Assembly: GCA_020439605.1 (NCBI GenBank)
Contig: JAGQSI010000038.1
Location: forward strand, 1 to 10,469
From: Acidimicrobiales bacterium
GTDB taxonomy: Bacteria > Actinomycetota > Acidimicrobiia > Acidimicrobiales > Iamiaceae
Length of the DNA: 10,469 nt
Reading direction: 5' to 3'
Shown: positions 1 to 6,903 of the stretch, piece by piece
How positions within the stretch are numbered: the stretch's first letter is position 1
Layout of the letters: every line of letters starts with the position of its first letter
Program-made: the position numbers and the translations under genes
Notes under the pieces: model-generated
What the model was told of the DNA's origin: nothing
The model's input: the letters and a program-made list of their open reading frames with translations, nothing else
The model's database searches: none

Positions 1-193
1 CGGAATGTTGGGTGTCCCATAGCGATACTCGCCTGGAGGTCTCGGAGATGATCACCTCGCCAGAGCCATCCACTGAATCTGCCCCGACTGTTGAGGTCTC
101 GGTCCCGAGGGGAGCAAACACTGCCACGCAACCCGCAAGAATCAGCCACAGCGAACCGGCTAGGGCTAGGCGGGTAACGCTGCGTTGGGTCAT
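1..193 (-). CDS. Putative exported or lipid-anchored protein, N-terminal part only (cut by window edge)
   Basis: An open minus-strand frame starts with ATG at 193 and stays open for 64 codons to the window edge. The start of the product has basic residues (R4, R8), then a hydrophobic stretch from about residue 9 to 30, and then a polar, Ser/Thr/Glu-rich region. Residues 19-22 read L-A-G-C, which matches a lipobox, so Cys22 could be lipidated. However, the hydrophobic stretch continues past the Cys (VAVFAPL), so a plain membrane anchor or ordinary signal peptide is equally possible. The start lies only 4 bases after the ppx stop codon, and a G-rich GGTGGG stretch inside the ppx 3' end could serve as ribosome binding site. 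It is therefore probably co-transcribed with ppx. I do not recognise the family; too little of the mature protein is visible. Confidence 0.6.
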   Translation of the reverse strand, partial: MTQRSVTRLALAGSLWLILAGCVAVFAPLGTETSTVGADSVDGSGEVIISETSRRVSLWDTQHS

Positions 194-197
194 GGCA

Positions 198-1142
198 CTA
201 GCCCACCACAGACATGGCGAGACCGTCGAGTATGTCCGATTCGCTGCACACGATCTCTTCGATTCCAAAGCGGCGCATGATTGCCACCAGGGCGCAACAT
301 CCACCCACGATCACGTCTGCTCGGGCTTCTTCAAGGCCGGGGTTATGGATCCGGTCCGCACGCGACTCGGTGACGAGAGTACGAAACACGTCCTCTGCGG
401 CGGCTTTGGTGAGGCGGAACCCGTGAATCTGGTCTCGGTCATATGAGGCCAAACCAATCTCGACTGCAGCAACGGTGCTAACCGTGCCTGCAAGGCCCAC
501 CACAGTGTTGGCTTCTCCGATCTGAGGTATGGCGAGTTCCACGTCATCTAGCCACGCGTCGGTGAATGTGATTGCTGCAGCCAGGTCTTCTGGTTCGGGC
601 GGATCGGCTTGGGACAAGAAACGTTCTGTAAGCCGAACGCAGCCCACATCTATCGAGATGTGGGCCTCGATACGACCAACCTCTCCCACAGTGCCAAACA
701 CGAACTCCGTGGATCCTCCGCCAAGGTCGAACACCAGGAACGGTTGGTCGGCCACACTCAGCCCTGCGGTGGCACCTCGAAACGAAAGCTCTGCCTCCGC
801 CTCACCGGACAACAGTTCTGGACGCACTCCAACAGCTTGTTGGGCTGCGTCGAAAAACACCTCCCGATTGCTGGCGTCTCTACAAGCGGAGGTTGCAGCC
901 ATGCGAACCCTGCCCTCACCAACTCCGAGCGAATCCATGACCGTGCGGTATTCCTTGAGCACGTTGACGGTTCTTTCCATTGCGTCTGCATCGAGCGAGC
1001 CCGTCTTATCAACGCCTTGGCCAAGGCGGGTAATGCGCATCAGCCGCTCACGAGACCTAAGGGGTTGGCCAGCTTCTAACTCGGCCACCAACAAGCGGGT
1101 GCTATTGGTTCCTATGTCTATTGATGCAACTAGCTCAGCCAT
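198..1142 (-). CDS. ppx: Exopolyphosphatase / guanosine pentaphosphate phosphohydrolase (Ppx/GppA family)
   Basis: Encodes a 314-residue Ppx/GppA protein of the ASKHA (actin/hexokinase-like ATPase) fold, expected in the cytoplasm. The family releases phosphate from the end of polyphosphate and/or converts pppGpp to ppGpp. Visible motifs are the first phosphate loop DIGTNSTRLL (residues 9-18), the conserved TSACRDASN segment (84-92), GEAEAE (113-118) with the expected catalytic glutamate, the second phosphate loop DLGGGSTEF (139-147), and the AGTVST segment (218-223). The length matches the short form with the two ASKHA lobes and no C-terminal HD domain, as in actinobacterial Ppx proteins. The frame is open upstream to 1274, but ATG at 1142 is chosen because it begins directly at the family N-terminus, has an AGAAGGAAG ribosome binding site, and overlaps the DUF501 stop by 8 bases, which suggests translational coupling. 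Which of the two reactions dominates cannot be told from sequence. Confidence 0.93.
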   Translation of the reverse strand: MAELVASIDIGTNSTRLLVAELEAGQPLRSRERLMRITRLGQGVDKTGSLDADAMERTVNVLKEYRTVMDSLGVGEGRVRMAATSACRDASNREVFFDAAQQAVGVRPELLSGEAEAELSFRGATAGLSVADQPFLVFDLGGGSTEFVFGTVGEVGRIEAHISIDVGCVRLTERFLSQADPPEPEDLAAAITFTDAWLDDVELAIPQIGEANTVVGLAGTVSTVAAVEIGLASYDRDQIHGFRLTKAAAEDVFRTLVTESRADRIHNPGLEEARADVIVGGCCALVAIMRRFGIEEIVCSESDILDGLAMSVVG

Positions 1143-1653
1143 CGGACCAGTCTTCCTTCTGGCCTTCACCTGCAGCGAGACGCTCAGCAACCCAGCGCCC
1201 AACTGGGTCATCTCCGCCTGCGAGATACCAGGCGTAGTGGGCATGGAGACACTTGATCCCTTTGCGGGTACCACCCACCCCGCCAGAAGGCCTTGGGCCG
1301 TTGTGGGTTTGGTCGATCAGAGCATCACGTTCTGACTCATAGAGACGGTGGGCCTTGGCGATGTTTTCCATCCCGACCTCATCTTCCACCCGATGGACCC
1401 CGCCTCGGCTTTCGATACGGCTCACCAAGGTGCGCTCGGGCTCGCCAACCAGCCAGTAGGTGGTGGGCATTGGGCGGCCATTGTCCATGAGCGGCTCGTT
1501 GCGCAGAACCACCGGGGACCGGTCTTCAACATGGCGAACCACCACGCGAAAGGCGCTCGATGGCCGACGCCCAAGCAGTTCCTCAACCGCCACGAGGTCT
1601 TCAGCCGAGGGCTCATCATCGACGACCACAGTTGAGGGTACGGCACTGCTCAC
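1135..1653 (-). CDS. DUF501 domain-containing protein
   Basis: A 172-residue cytoplasmic protein of the DUF501 family, whose biochemical role is unknown. Recognisable family features are the N-terminal LLGR-P segment (27-31), the central P-M-P-T-T-Y-W-L motif (61-68), a conserved SRIES region (78-82), the R-L-Y-E-S-E-R helix (103-109), and the C-terminal KCLHAHYAWYLAGG motif with Cys135 and three nearby His/Trp residues (134-147). It contains no signal peptide or membrane segment. The first 20 residues are acidic and probably disordered. The start is GTG at 1653. A TAGGAT sequence about 6 bases upstream of it could be either a weak ribosome binding site (TAGGA) or a -10 box of a leaderless transcript; I cannot decide. 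In actinobacteria this gene normally follows ftsB and precedes ppx. Here it still precedes ppx but is separated from ftsB by about 3.5 kb. Confidence 0.88.
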   Translation of the reverse strand: MSSAVPSTVVVDDEPSAEDLVAVEELLGRRPSSAFRVVVRHVEDRSPVVLRNEPLMDNGRPMPTTYWLVGEPERTLVSRIESRGGVHRVEDEVGMENIAKAHRLYESERDALIDQTHNGPRPSGGVGGTRKGIKCLHAHYAWYLAGGDDPVGRWVAERLAAGEGQKEDWSDG

Positions 1654-1729
1654 GTGCCAATCCTACAGGTGACACCAAATCCGCATTCCTGTACCATTGC
1701 GCTCAGACAACTATTGCTTGGGGAACGTG

Positions 1730-2069
1730 ATGGAGAAGTGGAAAGTAGCCGTCGTTACCACCGCTTTGGCGCTCTTTGCGGCTCTGGTAATGCCAGCGAC
1801 ACCAGCGGGTGCAGCGCTCAACGTGAGTGTTTCTGGGAACACCGTGACCATAAACAGAAGCCTCAAGTACCGAACAAGCCACCAGGGCTCCGCATATATC
1901 CACCAAGGACGACGAACAACGGCTCATAGCCTTTCTCACCGACTCAAACAGCTACTACAACCGCGACAAAGCCCCACTAGCCTGGGTTAGGCCAACGGTC
2001 TCGTCGCTTCTGGACTCCTTGAGCAGGGCGACAGCTCTTCCCATTGCCGACTTGCAGTGGTACAAATAG
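1730..2069 (+). pseudogene. Remnant of a secreted DUF4214-family protein (signal peptide fused out of frame to C-terminal tail)
   Basis: From ATG 1730 one frame gives a clear signal peptide (MEKWK, then a hydrophobic core, then PAGA|A cleavage site near residue 28) and a short β-rich start (LNVSVSGNTVTI) up to about 1858. That frame then becomes nonsense and ends at 1990. A different frame, open from 1854 to the TAG at 2067-2069, encodes a tail that aligns without gaps to the end of the neighbouring gene: 34 codons at 1860-1961 match 3886-3987, with 20 identical residues by eye, including IST-D-EQRLIA and SNSY-N. The long middle present in the neighbour (RTX-like repeats and most of DUF4214) is missing. 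The tail runs 35 codons beyond the neighbour's end (up to WYK). The simplest reading is a former tandem paralogue that lost its middle by deletion with a frame change. It is probably not functional, although a short secreted peptide could still be made. Confidence 0.8.
1860..1961 (+). repeat. Degenerate copy of the 3' end of the adjacent DUF4214 gene (partner 3886-3987)
   Basis: This 102-base segment, read in the frame starting at 1860, aligns codon for codon with 3886-3987. The shared residues cluster as E-Q near the start, P-x-IST-x-D in the middle, then EQRLIA, L and SNSY-N. The bases also match well around GACGAACAACG and ACTACAAC/CTTCAAC. Both copies are direct repeats on the same strand, as expected from a tandem gene duplication followed by divergence. 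Confidence 0.75.
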
Positions 2070-2084
2070 CGAACAGATCAAGCC

Positions 2085-2093
2085 GGAGTGAGG
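2085..2093 (+). promoter_or_regulatory. Ribosome binding site of the secreted RTX/DUF4214 gene
   Basis: GGAGTGAGG precedes the ATG at 2098. Its GGAG part lies 9 bases and its GAGG part 4 bases upstream of the start. It is purine-rich, complementary to the 16S rRNA tail, and supports ATG 2098 as the true start in front of the signal peptide. Confidence 0.55.
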
Positions 2094-2097
2094 GACC

Positions 2098-2904
2098 ATG
2101 GCCAGATACTCAGCACGCAAGAAAATCATTGGTGTCGCTGGCACCATTTTGTTGATCCCGGTAGCAGCCCCTAGCCCGCCCGCAGGTGCTGCGCTAACCC
2201 TGACCGTGACCAGTCTCTTCAGCTCTGTGACGGTGAATGCCGTGGGTGAGGGCACGATCCACTTCGCCTGCGAATCAGGCAAGTTCACAGCAAATGACAT
2301 TCAGGCCACGCCCACTGTCAACTGCAGCACCGTCACGGCCGTCAAGGTTGTCGGCGATTCAGCTGCACAAAACGTGTATGGCCCCAACCTCGATATTGCT
2401 GCGTTCACTTCGCACCCATACCTAGATGCGCAAACGGGGGCCGGAAACGATTCCATCGTCGGCACCAAACAGCCAGACAAGATCGACGCCGGAGCAGATA
2501 TGGACTCGGTCTATCTCCACCTTCCGACAGCAGACACGTCCGTGAACCTGGGATCGGGCACAGACACGCTGAATCTAAGCACAGACATCGCCACAAAGGT
2601 GAAGGCTGTTTCTGGCAGCACCAACCTCGCAGTAACCGCTACAACTGTGAGCGGTACAGCAAACCACATGATCGCAGGCACCGAATATCTGCAAATCCAG
2701 GGAAGTAAATTCAATGACGAGGTTGATCTCTCGACAATTGTCAACCCGACGTCCATCACTTCTTTGATCGTCTACGGAGGCGACGGAAACGACCGCCTTA
2801 CCTGTGCTGCAGTTCCGTGCAACATGGACGGCGGAAACGGCAGTAACGAACTGATCTCTCATTCAGGCTCCGTGAGAGCTTGGTCCCTCAGCGAAACGGA
2901 CTAA
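2098..2904 (+). CDS. Secreted RTX-like repeat protein, N-terminal part of an interrupted 632-codon gene
   Basis: The 268-residue product begins with a signal peptide: basic R3/R7/K8/K9, hydrophobic 10-23, and a PAGA|A cleavage site near residue 31. The mature part is β-rich, Gly/Asp/Asn/Thr-rich and carries RTX-like calcium-binding nonapeptides: GAGNDSIVG (114-122), GADMDSVYL (132-140), GSGTDTLNL (152-160), GGDGNDRLT (227-235) and the poor copy GGNGSNELI (245-253). These should form a β-roll that folds when it binds Ca2+ outside the cell. Two cysteine pairs (C58/C76 and C236/C241) could form disulfides. The frame stops at a TAA (2902-2904) in the middle of apparently continuous coding sequence; the same frame continues without another stop to 3996. 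As read, the product would be secreted without its C-terminal DUF4214 region. The role is unknown; an extracellular adhesin, matrix or S-layer-like function is only a guess. Confidence 0.72.
   Translation: MARYSARKKIIGVAGTILLIPVAAPSPPAGAALTLTVTSLFSSVTVNAVGEGTIHFACESGKFTANDIQATPTVNCSTVTAVKVVGDSAAQNVYGPNLDIAAFTSHPYLDAQTGAGNDSIVGTKQPDKIDAGADMDSVYLHLPTADTSVNLGSGTDTLNLSTDIATKVKAVSGSTNLAVTATTVSGTANHMIAGTEYLQIQGSKFNDEVDLSTIVNPTSITSLIVYGGDGNDRLTCAAVPCNMDGGNGSNELISHSGSVRAWSLSETD
2902..2904 (+). other. In-frame TAA that splits the RTX/DUF4214 gene
   Basis: The codon series reads AGC GAA ACG GAC TAA ATT ACG GGC. The 53 codons after it (2905-3063) contain no stop, have a Gly/Ser/Thr/Tyr-rich composition like the preceding part, and run into the downstream open frame. 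One base change from TAC or TAT (Tyr) would explain it. It is TAA rather than TGA, so selenocysteine recoding does not apply. It could be a recent mutation, a sequencing or assembly error, or rarely a readthrough site. Confidence 0.85.
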
Positions 2905-3063
2905 ATTACGGGCCATCCATCTGGCAGCGGGTGGATATATGACGCCTCAAGCCCACACTCAGGTGGCCGGACATACACCGGAATAACGTCGAGTTACTAC
3001 TCAGCTGTCTATTCAACTGCTGCAGATACCGTCGGACGAATTCGCCCGGCTGGAGCCGGCAAG

Positions 3064-3996
3064 GTGAAGAGGACACTCAGCCTGGCCAGAAATGGCGAAC
3101 AGCTACTACCGGACGACTTTGCGACAATTGGAATGTACTTCAGCTATGTGGGCCAGGTAACCCACCGCAACATTGGAGATGTCGTAGCAGTTACGACAAA
3201 TGTTCATTTCGGCGGACAATTAGCCGACACCGACATCCTTGACATCACCGTACCTACTGGCACCTGGACTGAATCCGGCAACCTCGACAACTTGACGATC
3301 GACCCATCAGACCCAAGCCTGGGGTTTGTCACCGCTTACAACCTTTCGGACTATACGGTCCATGGACCGTGGACCAACAAGAACCAAGGATTTGCACATC
3401 GAGTCCACCGCGACCTCATGTTCGAGTTAGCGAAGTACTCATGGCGTGACGAGACCCGAGACCACCTCGAAGAAGGCCACCTGACCCGCTCTGGCGTCGT
3501 CAACTCCTTGATGAACACCGACGAGTACCGAGGCCTCGACGTGGACCGAGTGTTTGTGAACTACCTACGCCGCCCAACCGATTCCGGGGGACGCAACTAC
3601 TGGATCGGAGCCTTACGAGACGGCCGAGCACTGTGGCGATTCAGGGCGCAGCTCTTTGGCAGCAACGAATACTTCAACAAGGCCGGGGGCACCAACGCCA
3701 ACTACATCGAGATGGCCTATCGAGACGTAATGGGCCGCAAGCCAGACCCATCTGGCAAGGCCTACTGGGTTGCCAAACTCGACGGCGGCTTCGACCGCGG
3801 CTCAGCAGCACTGCAGTTCATCAACTCACCCGAGGCCCGACGCTTCTTGGTGAACGATCAGTTCCTACGGTTCCTCAACCGCAAGGCCACCACCGCAGAA
3901 CAAAACACCTGGTCTCCACAAATCTCAACCAACGACGGCGAACAACGACTGATCGCCTACCTCGCAGCATCTAACAGCTACTTCAACATGGATTAG
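3064..3996 (+). CDS. DUF4214-containing C-terminal part of the interrupted secreted protein
   Basis: This is the same frame as 2098-2904. GTG 3064 is the first plausible start after the in-frame stop and has a GGAG 8 bases upstream, so reinitiation is conceivable, but the product would lack a signal peptide and so is probably not a natural protein by itself. Its first 110 residues are β-rich and unrecognised. From about 3397 on it is helical and carries at least three related units of the DUF4214 type: one around VDRVFVNYLRRPTDSGG-NYW, the best one at YIEMAYRDVMGRKPDPSGKAYW followed by S-AALQFINSPEA, and a last one around QFLRFLNRKATTAEQ ending with SNSYFN. The R-x-P-D-x-G-x-x-YW pattern is the DUF4214 hallmark. 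DUF4214 commonly sits at the C-terminus of secreted bacterial proteins; its function is not established. The TAG at 3994-3996 overlaps the stop codon of the convergent acyl-CoA dehydrogenase gene by 3 bases. Confidence 0.72.
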   Translation: MKRTLSLARNGEQLLPDDFATIGMYFSYVGQVTHRNIGDVVAVTTNVHFGGQLADTDILDITVPTGTWTESGNLDNLTIDPSDPSLGFVTAYNLSDYTVHGPWTNKNQGFAHRVHRDLMFELAKYSWRDETRDHLEEGHLTRSGVVNSLMNTDEYRGLDVDRVFVNYLRRPTDSGGRNYWIGALRDGRALWRFRAQLFGSNEYFNKAGGTNANYIEMAYRDVMGRKPDPSGKAYWVAKLDGGFDRGSAALQFINSPEARRFLVNDQFLRFLNRKATTAEQNTWSPQISTNDGEQRLIAYLAASNSYFNMD

Positions 3997-5180
3997 TAGC
4001 TCTTGGGCAGCCCCAAGACGTTGGTGGCAACGAAGGCCTGCACCATTTCCTGGCTTACCGGTGCCAGCCTCATCAGTCTCGCCTCTCGCCAATACCGCTC
4101 CAGGTGGTATTCGCTGGCGTAACCCATCCCGCCCAAGGTCTGCATCGCCTGATCTGCCGCCTTGAAACCAGCTTCAGCGGCAAGAAACTTTGCCGTATTT
4201 GCCTGTTCGCCGCATGGCATTGCGCGGTCATAGCGCCAAGCTGCCTCTCGAATGGCCAAAGCTACAGCGTTGAGTTCCATATGGCACCTCGCCAAAGGAA
4301 AGGCAATCGCCTGGTTCTGACCGATGGGCCTGTCAAAGACCACTCGTTCATTGGCGTAGGACACAGCCTTGGCCAAAGCGGCACGCCCAGTGCCCAGGGC
4401 TTCTGCCGCGATCAGGATCCGCTCCGCGTTCAGGCCTGCGAGCAAATAGCGGAATCCATTGCCCTGCCCGCCCACTCGATCATCCACGTCCACTCGTAGA
4501 TCGTCGTAGACAACTTCACAGCTGACAACCGCGTTGCGACCTGCTTTGGGAATCGGGGTGATTGTTACCTCGGGTCTTGGAGCAGAGTCCTCTTGAAGGT
4601 CCGCGAGCAAGAGGGTCATCCCATCGGTTGGCTTGGCGCAGTCCTCACGAGGTGATGTGCGCACCAACACCAATGCCTTTTGGCAATACGGAGCTTTGGT
4701 GGTCCACACCTTTCGACCACGCACCAAGTAGTGCGATTCGTCGGCTGAAAGAACGGCTCTAGTAGTGATCCGCGATGTGTCCGAACCGGCATCTGGCTCC
4801 GTGACGCTAAAGCAGACGTGAAGATCCCCTGCGGCAACCGCCGGCAGCACCCGAGCCTTCAGATCCTCCGAGCCGTACTTGATAACCGGCCCCATACCGA
4901 AGATTGACAGGTGAATCGCCGAGGCGCCGTTCATTGCTGCACCGCTTGCAGCTACCTCCTCCACCACGATCGACGCTTCAGCTATTCCTCGACCACCGCC
5001 ACCAAATTCTTCAGGTATGGCGATGCCGATCCAACCACCTTCTGCCATGGCGCGGTAGTAATCCCACGGAAACTCGTGCGCATCGTCGCATCGACGCCAG
5101 TAGTCGTCGTCAAAATCGGAGCAAACCCGCCTTACCCCTTCGCGAATAGCCTCATGATCTGGGTTTACGGCAAAGTCCAT
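3993..5180 (-). CDS. Acyl-CoA dehydrogenase family protein
   Basis: A full-length 395-residue cytosolic FAD enzyme that should oxidise an acyl-CoA to the 2-enoyl-CoA and pass electrons to ETF. All three ACAD domains are visible: a helical N-domain (about 1-120), a β-domain with FSVTEPDAGSD (124-134) and GRKVWTT (155-161), and a C-domain with FDRPIGQNQAIAFPLA (282-297) and the LGGMGY segment (349-354). By eye, the usual catalytic Glu of the YEGT motif is replaced: that segment reads LAPVSQEM (372-379) with Pro374 at the Glu position. A Glu is present in LNAER (Glu253), the position used by isovaleryl- and long-chain-type enzymes, so the enzyme is probably active with the base there. The GLPKSY ending resembles a common bacterial ACAD subgroup. 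The substrate cannot be assigned. It starts 17 bases after ftsB with only a weak ribosome site (AGGG), so it probably shares the eno-ftsB transcript. Confidence 0.93.
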   Translation of the reverse strand: MDFAVNPDHEAIREGVRRVCSDFDDDYWRRCDDAHEFPWDYYRAMAEGGWIGIAIPEEFGGGGRGIAEASIVVEEVAASGAAMNGASAIHLSIFGMGPVIKYGSEDLKARVLPAVAAGDLHVCFSVTEPDAGSDTSRITTRAVLSADESHYLVRGRKVWTTKAPYCQKALVLVRTSPREDCAKPTDGMTLLLADLQEDSAPRPEVTITPIPKAGRNAVVSCEVVYDDLRVDVDDRVGGQGNGFRYLLAGLNAERILIAAEALGTGRAALAKAVSYANERVVFDRPIGQNQAIAFPLARCHMELNAVALAIREAAWRYDRAMPCGEQANTAKFLAAEAGFKAADQAMQTLGGMGYASEYHLERYWREARLMRLAPVSQEMVQAFVATNVLGLPKSY

Positions 5181-5197
5181 TTTGGATACACGCCCTG

Positions 5198-5584
5198 CTA
5201 GCTAGCTCCAAAGACTCTTTCTACTCCGGTAAATGGCCAGCCTTGGGGAAGCCCGATCGGGTCCACTGGTGCGGGGAGGATGTTGTAGGCCTCCTCGCCC
5301 GGACGAACCATTCCGAGATCTTCCTTGGCGCGGCGCTCTAGCTCAGCGTCTGTTTTGAGCAGCTCCTGCTCACGCTTCACCTTCGCAAGTTCGGCCTTGA
5401 GCGCATCTCGTTCGGCGATTGCCTCAGAGCGGTCCTCGCGCTGGCGAAGCCAATCCTGGGTAGGCATGATCGCAACAAGCACCACCGCAACGAGAAGCAA
5501 GGTCAATGCAGCAGCAATCCAGGCTCGCTTGCGCCCGCCGGACGCACCCGAGTCCTGCTCCACCACCGATCGACCGTTGGGCAT
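5198..5584 (-). CDS. ftsB: FtsB/DivIC-family septum formation initiator protein
   Basis: A 128-residue bitopic membrane protein of the divisome. In the family, FtsB/DivIC forms a complex with FtsL and FtsQ/DivIB that activates septal cell-wall synthesis. Visible parts are a 20-residue basic cytoplasmic tail (ends GGRKR), one transmembrane helix (about 21-40), an extracytoplasmic leucine/charge-rich coiled coil (about 46-80), and the family motif A-K-E-D-L-G-M-V-R-P-G-E-E (86-98) followed by A-Y-N-I-L-P. The last 24 residues (PVDPIGLPQGWPF) are a Pro/Gly-rich tail with no clear function. The ATG at 5584 lies 2 bases after the enolase stop, and the ribosome site (GGAGTCAGG) is inside the end of eno, so the two genes are translated from one message. 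The position directly after eno is the standard actinobacterial arrangement. Confidence 0.93.
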   Translation of the reverse strand: MPNGRSVVEQDSGASGGRKRAWIAAALTLLLVAVVLVAIMPTQDWLRQREDRSEAIAERDALKAELAKVKREQELLKTDAELERRAKEDLGMVRPGEEAYNILPAPVDPIGLPQGWPFTGVERVFGAS

Positions 5585-5586
5585 CG

Positions 5587-6903
<1,317 letters not shown>

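Noticed and set aside
1143..1274. 44-residue N-terminal extension of Ppx
   Set aside because: It overlaps the conserved C-terminal motif of DUF501 and is unlike any Ppx N-terminus; ATG 1142 has a good ribosome site.
529..1335. 268-codon open frame on the plus strand
   Set aside because: It is antisense to ppx, whose motifs are unambiguous; the translation is Ser/Arg/Pro-rich with no family features, typical of a shadow frame in GC-rich DNA.
1730..2069. Programmed ribosomal frameshift as explanation for the two-frame structure
   Set aside because: A frameshift would not explain the missing middle of about 500 codons, and no slippery heptamer or pausing structure is evident near 1854-1860.
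3990..4000. Bidirectional terminator between the convergent DUF4214 and acyl-CoA dehydrogenase genes
   Set aside because: The two stop codons overlap, leaving no intergenic space, and no hairpin followed by T-run is visible around the junction.
5195..5210. GCTAGCTAGC palindrome at the end of ftsB
   Set aside because: Too short for a terminator stem-loop with no T-run, and it includes the end of the ftsB coding sequence; likely chance.
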